From: Paralvinella palmiformis
Lineage: Eukaryota; Annelida; Polychaeta; Terebellida; Alvinellidae
Direction of reading: 5' to 3'
DNA: 64,000 bases
NCBI GenBank assembly: GCA_025642065.1
Contig: JAODUP010001562.1
Span: 55,987-119,986 of the forward strand
Of the stretch, positions 33,259-44,973 are shown piece after piece (within the stretch, counting starts at the first letter, position 1; every line of letters starts with the position of its first letter). The notes below the pieces were generated by a model. It saw only the letters and a list, made by a program, of their open reading frames with translations, did not search any database and was not told the origin of the DNA. A program made the position numbers and the translations under genes.

Positions 33259-33640
33259 CAGTGGCCATATTCTAACAACCATTTGTATGTGTGTTAATTA
33301 TTCTCAGACCACGGCATAGCGGTCTAACCGCCATTTGTAATATTTTCAATTGCAGTGGCCATATTGTAACAGTCATTTGTATATGTGTTAATTACTGTCA
33401 ACTAACCATAATTCCTATATTCAGGGGGTTATGTCCGTATGGGGTTATTTCCGGCTACCCCCTAACCCTATGCTCTCAGACCACAGCATAGCTCTAGCCG
33501 ATTGTAATATTTTCAATTGAAGTGGCCATATTCTAACAATCATTCATATGTGTGGTAATTACTGTCAATTAACACTAACCCTTATTCTAACAACAATTTG
33601 AATGTGTGTTGATTACTGTCAATTAACCCTAACCCTTTTT
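33259..33640 (+). repeat. Degenerate tandem repeats (GTGGCCATATTCTAACA units)
   Basis: GTGGCCATATT begins units at about 33262, 33355 and 33522. Each carries ATTTGTATGTGTGTTAATTA-like sequence and most carry TTTTCAATTG. Unit lengths vary because one unit has an extra inserted part. Runs resembling CTAACCCT occur but are not a telomere array. Confidence 0.75.
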
Positions 33641-33644
33641 TATT

Positions 33645-33945
33645 CAAACTGCGACAAAAAATACAACTGTTCCTTTGCCATTATCTAGTCATCCTTTTTG
33701 TAATCGTTACTGGCTAATATAATCAAATTATACTTGGTTATTAATTACATTTATGAGTATTGATTCAACTGTCATGATTATCATTATAGACAGAGAGAAA
33801 GAGTGTACATCTCATAATAATAATGAAACAACAACTGTACTGTAGAAACATCCACTGATCACTGATGAGAAAGAACAACTATCCTGTAAGAGGAAGCTAG
33901 GATACCATAAAACCTACCAAGGTTATGTCACAGGTGAGTATGAGC
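33645..33945 (+). repeat. Arm 2 of the inverted duplication matching 28190-28455
   Basis: Contains the plus-strand paralogue of the gene D exon and its upstream intron in inverse order to arm 1. Confidence 0.85.
33846..33933 (+). CDS. Unidentified gene D paralogue, 88-bp exon
   Basis: This exon has the same length and borders as 28189-28276 (acceptor ACTGTAG, donor ACAG|GTGAGT). It encodes KHPLITDEKEQLSC, then KRKLGYHKTYQGYVT. There are three amino-acid differences and several silent ones from the other copy. No terminal exon was found downstream before the LINE, so this copy may be incomplete. Confidence 0.55.
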
Positions 33946-34359
33946 TGATTATGTCCGTTTATACCGGTTAGGACAGCGCCAATTAACATTATTATGGGTA
34001 AGAATGAGTTGGTTTGGTTTATTTAGACTCGACGGTGATTACCTCTGGATGGAATACACACCAACGGCAAAATGTATACTAATTATCCTTTTTGGCATAA
34101 CATTACCATATTGGCATAATTAAATAAAATGTAATAATTTAGCATAGCTATACATGTGGTGATCCATTCACACGTAAACACATATGTCACTGATAGTAAC
34201 ACGTTTTGTGTCATTTAATATAATATTAGAGTGATGAATTAAGCTGGTTAATAATTGGAAACACCCTCACCTCAGAAAAGCTTTTCCCATTATCTCATTC
34301 TGGATTCCCGATGCCAGAAAACTTTCTTTATGGAACCTGTTCACCCATTAGAACTCATA

Positions 34360-34566
34360 AATACATGTCACTGTCGTAAAGCCAAAACTAGCATGGGACT
34401 TCATCATATTTCTACTAAACTCCTCAAATAATCCATTTGGAACAAAGAAGACCCCTTACACATATATTCAACCTTTCTTTTTGAGTCTGGAATTGTCCAT
34501 AATAAAATGAAACTAGCTAAATTGATCCCGATATTCAAATCAGGAAACAAGAACCTCTTCAATAAT
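34360..34566 (+). pseudogene. LINE reverse transcriptase, N-terminal part
   Basis: The frame reads SGIVHNKMKLAKLIPIFKSG, then NKNLFNN. The pattern G-I-x-P-x-x-x-K-x-A-K-x-I-P-I-F-K-x-G is the start of non-LTR reverse transcriptases. It ends at the point where the nested element begins. Confidence 0.8.
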
Positions 34567-35453
34567 AGACCTTGCCAACTAATTTTCGCGGGCTTTTATA
34601 CTTCGGGTCATCACCGGGTACAGCCCAGACCAGCCGAGGTGGAGTTTCATGGTTTTCAATGTAGGTCATATTCTTGTTCTGAACATCTCGGTTTGAATAA
34701 TGATCCACTTCGTAATACAATTGGAATTCAGCTAGGAAAATACTTCTAGTGATAGATTATTTTCTTGTTGCTCAGCATAGTCCATTATTAAATGTCAACA
34801 AAGTGAAAAAAATTAGAGTAAATATTTCTTTAGAAAAGTCCGTTAGTATTGGTTATCGCTTGAAAATTGAAATGGCGACCGAACAGGTTTATTTACATTT
34901 TGAAATCAACTGATGGTTCGCGTTAATTCACGAGAAATAATACACAACGTGCGTGATGAGTCTGCTGCTAGACGATGAAACACAGAAAATGTCCACAAAT
35001 AAAACAAATCGTTGAATTGTCCTGGTAAAACAATAATAATACAACTGCCATATCCATTTTCGATATTATTATAAATGGCCAAAGATGTGTATTGAACAAA
35101 ACAGTCTGGGAAAGCCACCGCCTACACGTAAGCTTTCGCTACGAAAACGGCAATCCGTTTGTACATGCGAACTACCACACAGAACTTCCAATTTAATCTG
35201 TTTTATTTACTAAATAAGTCTTCTTTGAATAGAAATATACTAAATATCACCTTAGCTTTTATTTTCCTTTATTGACTGTTAGAATCGTAGAGTATTATCA
35301 CCAGAAATGGTCGTTAAAATATACAATCAACTCTCGCGTATACACTGAAAAGGAACGGTGATCCAGACTACAATTAACGGGTCGTGTTTACGACCCGATT
35401 GTAGTAGTTCTAAATCCTGCCGCCAGATGTCACTAGCTTAATTGGCAAGGTCT
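34567..35453 (+). mobile_element. Short-TIR DNA element, copy 1, nested in a LINE
   Basis: The 887-bp element starts AGACCTTGCCAACTAA and ends TTAATTGGCAAGGTCT. Removing it with a 2-bp AT duplication restores the LINE reading ...LFNN-YIPISILPS in frame, which fixes the boundaries. An internal hairpin (CGGGTCGTGTTTACGACCCG) lies near 35379-35398. No transposase is present. The family was not identified. Confidence 0.8.
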
Positions 35454-36780
35454 ATTATATACCTATTAGCATCCTTCCATCATATTCTAAATTATTGGAA
35501 AAAATTGTGGCGAAGAAACTAATTCATTTTCTAGAAACTAATAATGTTCTGTACACTCACCAATATGGATTTAGAAGAAAACATTAAACAATATACCCAA
35601 TCATGCACCTCCTCAAGTACATTTCGGGCGCAATTGATAAACCTTCAAAGGAAATAACATTAAGGTTGTTTTGGGGCTTATCTAAAGCATTTGACACTAT
35701 TAACCATAAAACTCTTTTATAATTTTTATTTTATTTTTACGGAATCCGAGCCACACCCAATGATTGGTTTAACAGTTATCTCTCCGATCGATATCAATAC
35801 ACATAATTCAATCAGATTCGATCTCTAATATTAAAAGTAATCTGCGGTGTTGGGACCAATTATTTTCCTCGTTTACATAAATGACATTACATATTGCACT
35901 GAGCTATCCCTATTTTCCTTTTGCTGATGACACCACCTTATATATGTCACACACAGATCTTGCTGTTCTACACAACACAATCAACCATCAACTGGTTAAA
36001 TCAAACGACTGGTTTTGAGCAAATATATTATCACTAAACGTAAAAAATACCAAGTATGCGTATCAAAATATCAAAATACGGCGATTACATTGAATATCAT
36101 TAACCTGATTCGAAATGGGAATGACCAACCAGAAAAGACGATAAAATGTCTCGACATCTACATGTATATGGATCAAAACTTAACCTGGAAATATCACATA
36201 AATACGCTAAAATCTAAAATATCACGATCACTATTTGCATTGAACAGAGTCAAACACATATTACCTCCAGATATCCTCAAATCACTTTATTTCTGTTTGG
36301 TACAAAGTCACCTAATGTATGGCATCCAAACATGAGGATCATTAATCCATATTAATAACTTGAGTCTAGCCAGAAGAGAGCCATTCGTATAATTAATAAC
36401 AAAGTCTATAACTCCATACAGATCCACTTTTTAGACATAGCAATATACTAAATATTGGAGCTCTTTATCAATTCCAAAGTGCACTGTTCGCCCACGACTA
36501 CAAACAAAACACACTTCCCCGCTCTTTTCGAACCTATTTTATTGCGTATAACCAGAACAAAAGGTTCTCGTCCCTGCTCCCAGTGCATCAAGTCCCATCG
36601 ATAAGGAACTCCCTGAGCAAAGACATGCTTTCAATCCAGAACATAAATGTTTTAAAATCTAGATTAAAGAAGTCATTTCTTAAATCATACTGCATCCACA
36701 TTGAACATTGTAACGATGTCATATGCTCAGAATGCCCTCGCACAAAGTAGCGTACACTGGAAACATTTTGATACTTTATA
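35454..36780 (+). pseudogene. LINE reverse transcriptase, central and C-terminal part
   Basis: In broken frames the strand reads ISILPSYSKLLEKIVAKKL, then HQYGFRRKH, then LSKAFDTINHKTLL (in other copies a D-x-S-K-A-F-D motif), then WFNSYLSDRYQY. Further on come LFALNRVKHILPPDILKSLY and HLMYGIQT, then RNSLSKDMLSIQNINVLK. These are the order and motifs of a jockey-like ORF2. Several stops disable it. Confidence 0.8.
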
Positions 36781-37159
36781 TATTACTAACTGATACTTTG
36801 TATCAATCACTGAGATTTGAATGTTGACATACAATCCTATACTCATCTACTACACATTTTTACATCGTTGAGACTATTAGTATTTTCTCACCGGCCCAAC
36901 CAGGTGCCTGCTTTCTCCCATTGATGTTTGGTCTACCTTCCCTCCGGGCTCACTTGTATTACTGACCGACACCATGATCTGAAAGCATCATCTCGAATCA
37001 TTTTTTATTTAATGTTTTAATTTGTGTTTAGTTTTGTTTTGGGACGATGGAGAAGACAGTCGTTATGGCTATCGGCTGCCCTGACTAACAACATCACATT
37101 TATGGATAGACAATCTAACATATTATTTACCTGTATTATTATATCACGATGTTGTTATA

Positions 37160-39560
37160 GTGAATTATTCAGTGTGTAACAATAGGAACGCTTTCCATGA
37201 CAGATCTCTCACTTTCCTGGTATCGGCCGACATCTTCTGGCTTAATAATCAAGTTTCTTTTGTAATCACAGTTTTCGTCAGCGTCTCTGTATAGTTTCTT
37301 CAAACGTACTGTAACTCGATAATCAGTTAGTTGACACTCTATAATACATCAGTGATACTGGAAACCAACTGATGATAGGAGTGTATAACACATGGACAAT
37401 ATAATGTCTCAGTATTAATTGATTGATAGCTGGACTATTCGGCAAAATAAGTCATATGTAGGTCACGTGGAAAAAGAAACACCATGGAAGCTGAAATAGT
37501 AAGCAAAGGGGTCACTTTGAAAACTTTACAATCAATATTGGTGGATATTATTTTAGCGAATAACCCCGAAGACTTTGTTGATTAATAGCAAGTTCATTTG
37601 AATGAGTCGTAGGCAAAATCCAGAAAGGTCGTTATTTCCATTATCTGCCCATAGCTCACCGGAGAAGCATCACAAGAACAGACCCGAGTAGTAAATGCTA
37701 GACTGCTCCCAATATGTGCTGACAATCCAAATGTCCCATCCATAGACAATACACTATCATTTATGTAGGGAGTTGGCACATCTTACTTAACTGATGTAAC
37801 ACAACTCACTCATCCAGCAGTGAACAACCTGGCTAATACTTTACCATTGAAGGTAATCATTACAGTAGCAGAGGTATGTAAAAACCTATTTAATCAGACG
37901 TCCAAGAAAGGTATAAAATCAAACCTGAACTCTGCCGTTCGTCACTAGGTCTCATCAAATGATGTACATGAAGACGACACACATATATTATTAATTCTAA
38001 CTGGAAAGTGGGGCGCCGATAGAGGTAGGAAGATCAGATACATTGTACACATGATGGTCATAATTACTACAGAAACAATAACATCAGTTATAGAAGCCAT
38101 TATTATAACGACAAACTTTAGCTATATAATAGAGTATCTGGAATATTAAAAAAGTTCAAAGAAAAATTCCCAGAAAGGGGAGAATATCATTTCCTTTAGC
38201 CAACTTGCTGCAAGCGTCATCTATCGTTAATGCAAAGTTTACAACATATACACAGCTATGTAGGACTAAAAAAGAACTCAATGAACTCCGTTTATAATTA
38301 TTTTATTGTAAATATACATATATAATGAGTCATAAGTAAATAATATATGACGCATTCTTTATTACAAGTTTGTGTGCGTTTATTATAGTCAATTATATAT
38401 GACTTTGCTGAGGTGTTATTCGACGTATTTACCATTTAACAAAGACTTCAAAGAAAATCGGTGACAATTGGAATCTATTCTCGCCTTGGAGATCATCCAG
38501 ATTGAGCTCTATGTAGGAAACTGCTTAAATACAAGAGATGAGCGATATCTTTAGTAATAATTAAAATACATTGCCCGAAACTGAGCATTCTAATGACAAC
38601 TGTACCACAATAAATCATGAAGCGAACAATGGAGATCTTGAAAGCAAGCCAGAAAGAATTAAGGAAGTAGTATAACCTCCACCCTCAAAAATGACACTAA
38701 GAGTCCAATCAAATCCCAAGACAAAATATTAAAAGATATATTCCATAAGTTGTCGATAACAGAGAATGATGTTGTTATTGCGAAACGTGAAAATAGGCAA
38801 CCTACAGCTATTAACGTTCATCTTAATGATAGGCGAAATTCTAGGAAAGCCTATTATAAGATGAACAAACTCATCTTTTACAATATTCAAGAAGATCAGA
38901 CTCCTCTCCAGCAAACTGTCTGCAAAATACTTATGTCATCAATGGCTATTTCAAAAAGTGAATGCCATTTCTTTTGAGGATGTAAAATCTCCACGTTTAA
39001 CTCAATAACACTCATGTTCCTTTTAACCTATAGGAAAAACAAAGACAAAATCGGTTAGTGATCTGCTTATGAACGCCAGGCATGAAATTAATTAATATTA
39101 TGCTATTTGTATTATTTTCACATGTCATATGCATTATATATATATACATCTATGTGAAGCCCAACCTACTATTACTATCAAACTGTATGTTCAAATTTCT
39201 ACAATTATAGTTCTTATTCCTTGATAATCTACATACAAGGGTAATAGTTAACAACTCTATCGTAAAAATATATAATATTATAGCTAGTAGCAAAAACAAA
39301 ATGTCACTCATTATAATATCATCTAGATTAATTAAAGATATAACTAATAAACATATTACATGTTATGTAAAGAATAGTGGAATGGACATATTATTGATGA
39401 AAACATATTTTATAATTCTATGGATCGCAGCCCATACGTCCTCCTACATAAAAACGATATTTCGGGCGACAACAATTCTATAATAATTGATAGCTCTAAA
39501 GACAATTTGTTTCTAACTAATCTGGTATTATCTTTTCATATTGGTGCATGTCCACGTATA
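37160..39560. other. Mostly unassigned, possible LINE ORF1 fragment
   Basis: At 38750-38977 (plus) RRNSRKAYYKMNKLIFYNIQ, followed by EDQTPLQQ, resembles the N-N-x-I-F-Y-N-I-x-E stretch of L1-type ORF1 proteins, so a decayed LINE ORF1 is possible. The rest, including the minus-strand frame 37594-37779, shows no recognisable motif. Confidence 0.4.
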
Positions 39561-39795
39561 TAAATCTAACCCTATCCGATCTGGATTTCATGTCACCTTT
39601 TTATCGTTTATTAATTATTTCTAGCAAACAGACAATATCTTTTTACGTCGTTGGATGTCAATAAATGTCAATAGTTATTAGTTACTTTTAAAACATATTA
39701 TGCCTGCTGCTTGCTGTATCTTTCTGCGTGAGTTTCGGGGGAAATTTGTGAAGCCTATCTATCATTGGTTCATTGAATACTAACGGCTTGGTAAT

Positions 39796-40774
39796 AGACC
39801 TTGCCAATTAAGCTAGCGACATCTGGCGGCAGGATTTAGAACTATTACAATCGGGTCGTAAACCCGACCCTTTAATCGCAGTCTGGATCACCGTTCCTTT
39901 CAGTGTATACGCGAGATTTGTTTGTATATTTTAACGATCATTCCCGGTGATAATACTCCACGATAACAACAGTCAGTAAAGGAAAATGAAAGATAAGGGG
40001 ATAGTTAGTATATTTATATTCAAAGAAGGCTGATTTGGTAAACAAAATAGATTAAATTTGAAGTTCTATGTGGTAGTTCGCAGGACACATTTCCCGTGTA
40101 CAAACGGATTTCCGTATTCGTAGCGAAAGTTTATGTATAGGCAGTTGTAAAATAATCGTATTGCCAAGAGAATTCAGCGATATCTTCAACGATTTGTTTT
40201 ATGTGGGGTAATTTTCCGTGTAGAACTTTCGCCATCGTCTAGCAGTAGCCTCATGGCGCATGCGCACGTCAGTGATAATATGCCGGCATAGATGGCATTA
40301 TTCTAATAAACAAACGGGTGTGCTATTTGGATCGAAAATACTCATCAAATTGGAGACATATTGTGACATACAAAAGTATTGATTGATAGAGCAACAATCC
40401 GGTATTGACATATTGCATTCGTGTATTATTTCACATGAATTAACGGGAACCATTAGTTGATTTTAAAATGTAAATAAATCCCGATACTAGCGGACTTCGC
40501 TGAAGAAATATTTACTCTAATTTGTTCACAATGTTGACAATAACAACATTTGATAATACACTATGCTGAACAACAAGAAACTAATCTATCACTAGAAGTA
40601 TTTTCCTATCTGAATTCCAATTGTATTACGTGGTAGATCGTTGTTCAAAGACAGATGTTCAGAACAAGAATGTGTCCTACACTGAAAACCCCGAAACTCC
40701 GGCTCCGCTGTTCTGGGCTGTATCCGGCGGTGACCCGAAGTGTAAAAGCCTACGAAAATTAGTTGGCAAGGTCT
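39796..40774 (-). mobile_element. Short-TIR DNA element, copy 2 (inverted relative to copy 1)
   Basis: Starts AGACCTTGCCAATTAAGC and ends AATTAGTTGGCAAGGTCT. Its left end matches the right end of the element at 34567-35453 and the reverse, so it lies in the opposite orientation. The flanks again read AT on both sides. The hairpin CGGGTCGTAAACCCGACCC corresponds to that of copy 1. Length is 979 bp with no coding capacity seen. Confidence 0.8.
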
Positions 40775-40787
40775 ATTGCCGAATTTT

Positions 40788-41302
40788 ACGATAAAGTGGG
40801 CAAATCGGTATACTTTACAATATGTGTATTGGTCAATTCCGATTTATTGTGCGTTATTCAGTGTAGTCAATAGGTCGTTGCTTAGATGGAATGTAGATAG
40901 CACGTGTTAAGTATAAGCCTGTAATTGTCAGCCAAAATTAGTGTATTTAATTCGGAAATATTAGGACATTAGATAATGGTGTGTATTGCTTATTTGTATT
41001 TATACAAAGCTTAATATGTCTATTTTCCTTTATCTGTATTGGATCTGTTAATACATGATATTTTGACAGTCATTCTACGTGTAATCCTGATTGCAATGCT
41101 GTATCTTCTCAGATAATCGGCAAAGTGACACGTCAAAGTTATACGTCATAGGTCATACTTCGTTCGTCATCGTTAATATTTCATGTGTCGTCTATGTTAC
41201 TTCTATACCTTGTATCTTTGTAGTTGTAATGTGTGAATAAACTATTGACGTATTACCATTTGTGTCATTGGTGTGGCGAGAGTGGAAGCTGGTTGTTTCA
41301 AT

Positions 41303-41349
<47 letters not shown>

Positions 41350-41677
41350 ACATTATGTACCACTAAGTTATTCATATATCTAATATTTGCATGTATCCAT
41401 CTATCTGGAGATGTTGCTGTAACTATTACTAACTTGCCATGGTCATCCCCTTGTTAATTTAGTGTATTTTACGTCATAACCCTAATAATGCCGATCTAGA
41501 TCAAATCATCAATATGTGTTTTGCCAATGAACATCAATGTAATGTGACATAAATAACAGATAAAATGCACACTGTATCTATGCATATGTTATCTGTATAT
41601 GTATATGCATCTATCGGTTTGTGTGTGCATATATGTGTATGTATTGTAAAGTATACCGATTTGCTCACTTTATCGTT
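40788..41677. mobile_element. TIR element of about 0.9 kb with about 34-bp TIRs
   Basis: ACGATAAAGTGGGCAAATCG continuing GTATACTTTACAATA at the left is matched in inverse at the right by TATTGTAAAGTATACC followed by GATTTGCTCACTTTATCGT, with one mismatch. No open frame is convincing inside, and a (TA)n array (41305-41346) lies within. It is a miniature-type non-autonomous element. No target duplication could be fixed. Confidence 0.75.
41305..41346. repeat. (TA)n microsatellite
   Basis: TA array inside the TIR element. Confidence 0.95.
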
Positions 41678-42389
41678 CCCTGCTTTTATTACTTCAATAT
41701 AGTTATCAATTTTTAATTTGTCTAGATGTGTTAGCTAAGAAATGAACTATATATTTAACCATACAGGCTGCACCAAAACATTTGATTGATAATGTACTTA
41801 TCAGAACAGGTATACTGCTAACTGGTCAAGTGTGTTGGTCACTTTTTGGATAGTAATATTAGACTGTGTTTCATACAATTTCATATTCCTTTTTTATATT
41901 GTCAATACTCCAAACTATTATTATAACCTCTATATGGTTTATATTTAATTAATGTTAATTTTCTTTTTAATTCACTCTCTCTAGTGAAAACACAATATTC
42001 AGGATACTTCTAATACCTCATATCATAAAGCACTGACCCTTATTCTCTACTCATGGGCCTCAAGGAGGAGTTGGTAACTAGAAGTTGTTGTCTCCTACGT
42101 TGTTCAGTCATTCGTTATGCGTCATTCGCTTTTGTTCACACTACCACTTTATTTACTTTCACATATTTATATTGGCTTATGTGTGTGTCCGCTGGAGTTT
42201 ACAGTGGATAGGGTAGAAAATGTGGGTGTTGGGCAGTAATTACAATTATTAGGTCAGGTTTCTGTCACAATTTAATATCTTTATATGAAGAATATGATAC
42301 GGACGAAAGGGAAAACGATGCTCCTTTTCAATCTAATATTTTCACGTGTGATAATCATGAACCAGATGAAGGTGTTCATACTTCGATGT

Positions 42390-43985
42390 CATATTTCCAC
42401 CTTAATTGTCGTGGAATTGTTTCCAGTTGCGAGTCATTTTATGAGCTAATTTGTGATTTACATGATGATAATTTGTTTTTAATTTTATGGATATCGCGAC
42501 TCATGAAATGTGCATAAATCTAGCCGTTTATAATACATTAATAGTACAAAAGCGTGATGATGGACTAAGGGCGGTGTAGGACTATTTATAAAAGAAACAT
42601 TTAGTTATTAAATACACGAAGAAATTATTGATTTTACTCCACATGCATTCGATTAGATGTTTATTGAAGATACCAATATATCAGCTACAAATAATGTTCT
42701 TGTTGTTATTTATAGACCCAAATCATAACCTCGTGTTGATGTTGATGTAGATATATTCTCATTCAAATTATTCGATATTATTGACACTATTAACGATGAC
42801 AATAAACATGATATAAACATGAGAGGTAATAATATTGACCTGTTAAAGTTTTGCCACTCACCCAAATACATTATATTAATTGACAACATATTTTCTTATT
42901 ATCTGAAACATTAATTAATCATATTTATATGAATGATATAGCATCAACAGGACATCAAAAATAGTATTACAGACGTGTCTGATCACGTTGTAACTTTCTA
43001 TCTTTCACATTATATAAATAAAAGCTCAACATATTATGTATCAAAGGAAGCTTAGAATGACTTTTTGTCACTGTATAAAACAACCTTTAAATTGTCGTTT
43101 CCTCTCTGCTCAACATATGTCATATGTACTTGTCTCGTTTAAAAGAAGAAAAAAAACCGCCAGCTTCTTTTTACACAATTAAATAAACCAACCGAATAAT
43201 ATATTACCGCATTTAAAAAGTAAGCCTATAATAGCATCTTTAATTTAAGCGTCCAATGAAAATATCCTACTTTGAAACTGCGAATGAAACAAACAAATTT
43301 AACATAAAGAAAACAGAGATAGTTCTGAGATAAGCCATCGGCAAATTAAATGATCATTCTAACGATCCTAACACATTTATAATCTACAATAGACCAGTGG
43401 TAGACATATCTCACTTGGCAAAAACTATTTATAGATTACTTCTTTAAAATAGGGCTTATAACGAGCCACTTAATAAGATATTGAAAGATACCATCTTATT
43501 ATGATCGGGTCTATTATACGTATTATATATTATAAATAGATAATTCGATACCAGTATTGTGCCCTACAAACTCAAAATTGCTAAAATCGTCGCAATCCAT
43601 AAATAAGCTGATCGAAGCCAACTAAAAACTTGCCTTTTCAAATTAATTTATCTTTAAATAGTTTCTATTCAAAAATCAATATGGCTTTCGATGTAACCAT
43701 CTGGACATCTTATCATAAATCTTCACATTTACTTAGCAGAATTTACAATCAGCCATATTCTTAATATACCATGACCGCTCTATGTGACCTTTGAATAGCT
43801 TTTGCCGCCAGAAGTCAAGACATTCTACTCAACAAATTATATTCTTATGGAATTCCTAAAATTATTCATTTATGGTTTAAGAGTTACTTGTCCTACATAA
43901 CTAAGTACGTTAGGCTGGGCCAATAGAAGGCAACAGCAAAGTCCATTATATATATATTTAGTGTGCCGCAAGGATCATTGCTATA
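42390..43985 (+). pseudogene. Heavily decayed LINE ORF2
   Basis: The plus strand begins YFHLNCRGIVSSCESFYELI, the start of an APE-type endonuclease. Much later, in other frames, it reads VPYKLKIAKIVAIHK and NKLYSYGIPKIIHLWFKSYL, then a VPQGSLL-like end. The order of endonuclease then reverse transcriptase is right, but stops are everywhere. The element is shorter than usual, so internal deletions are likely. Confidence 0.6.
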
Positions 43986-43989
43986 CCTA

Positions 43990-44082
43990 TGATTGGTGTT
44001 TTATGTCCACGGTTGTGCACATGGTGGGCTAAATAGGCCGAGCGACCTCCAATTGAAGGTAATGAACCGAAGTTATATATAT
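43990..44082 (-). mobile_element. SINE 3' fragment
   Basis: On the minus strand GCTCGGCCTATTTAGCCCAC is followed by CATGTGCACAA. This matches the 3' part of the SINE at 46869-47046 (GCTCGGCTCATTTAGCCTAC, CTTGTGCACAA). The tRNA-like head is absent. Confidence 0.65.
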
Positions 44083-44366
44083 ATATTCCACAACAAGTTT
44101 ACTCTAAAATTCTGTTTTTATTTTAATTACAAACAAATGTGACACTATTAGTCGCAAGTATGTGGATAATATAGACGCTGATTAATGTTTTTGTTTTATA
44201 AACTAACGAGTCTTTTGTTAGCTTTCCTCTTTTTAATTTCATTAAAAATATTGTCACCGTGGAAAAATATATATGTCAATTAAGCTAATGTTTTTTGCAA
44301 AATAAAATATAATAAATTATTTTACAAAAGTAAATAAATTTTAGTTTGAAGATATAATACATTTGT

Positions 44367-44973
44367 TTAAAGGGTTTTAGAACAGTAATCAAAAATTCTA
44401 TAATAATAATCACGAAATATGACTGATGTCATAGATATATCCAAAATACTGGAGCGCCGCTATTACGGCTTCACCGGAAGCTAGATTCGAAGGCTGTAAT
44501 TAGAAAACTCAAATACTCGAGCATCACATGAGGACTCTCTAGACTGACGTGGATGATGTTTCTCTTGAACGTTAATATCTGAGCCATGTTGAATCATCAT
44601 ATTCTTGTAAGATTCCTTCTGGCTCAAACTGATATGGTTGTATGTCATTAATGACGTAATTTTAACAAGATAATTGCGTTATGTTCTGGAATAATTCTTT
44701 GCTCACACTTGTTTACATGCCTTTGTACGGGCTCTACAGAGTTCCGACTAAACTGCTGCGTTAAAGTGACGTCGGCATTCAGGAGCTTCCGCTCTCTGTC
44801 TAGCTTCAAAATGGCGGCGTCCAAAGGCCATTACAAGTTTATTAATCGGCACTTTGAACTGGATTAGTTAATAGGTGGATGATCGTTTACACATTTTGAC
44901 ATTATATATGATATTTGTAAGTGTAGCTTTATTAATCCTGAAAATTTGAAACGAAGGTGGGGTATCCCTTTAA
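44367..44973. mobile_element. Non-autonomous TTAA-ended DNA element
   Basis: TTAA (44367-44370) followed by AGGG, and at the other end CCCTTTAAG with TTAA at 44970-44973, frame a 600-bp copy of the element also found at 9839-10505. The CTTCACCGGAAGC and CAGGAGCTTCCG parts are shared. No coding capacity is seen. Confidence 0.65.

Larger units (their letters stand above)
34290..37160 (+). mobile_element. jockey-like LINE, decayed, split by a DNA transposon
   Basis: ORF2 parts lie on the plus strand before and after a nested element at 34567-35453. A 3' region follows to about 37.1 kb. The 5' end and endonuclease are not seen. Many stops and frameshifts show long inactivity. Confidence 0.8.

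Noticed and set aside
33590..33640. Telomere-like CTAACCCT runs
   Set aside because: Only single, scattered copies occur inside a degenerate tandem repeat.
34906..35118. 70-codon minus-strand frame inside the short-TIR element as a transposase
   Set aside because: It has no catalytic motif, and the frame is not evident in the second copy of the element.
37594..37779. 61-codon minus-strand frame as a small protein
   Set aside because: No homology recognised and no supporting neighbours.
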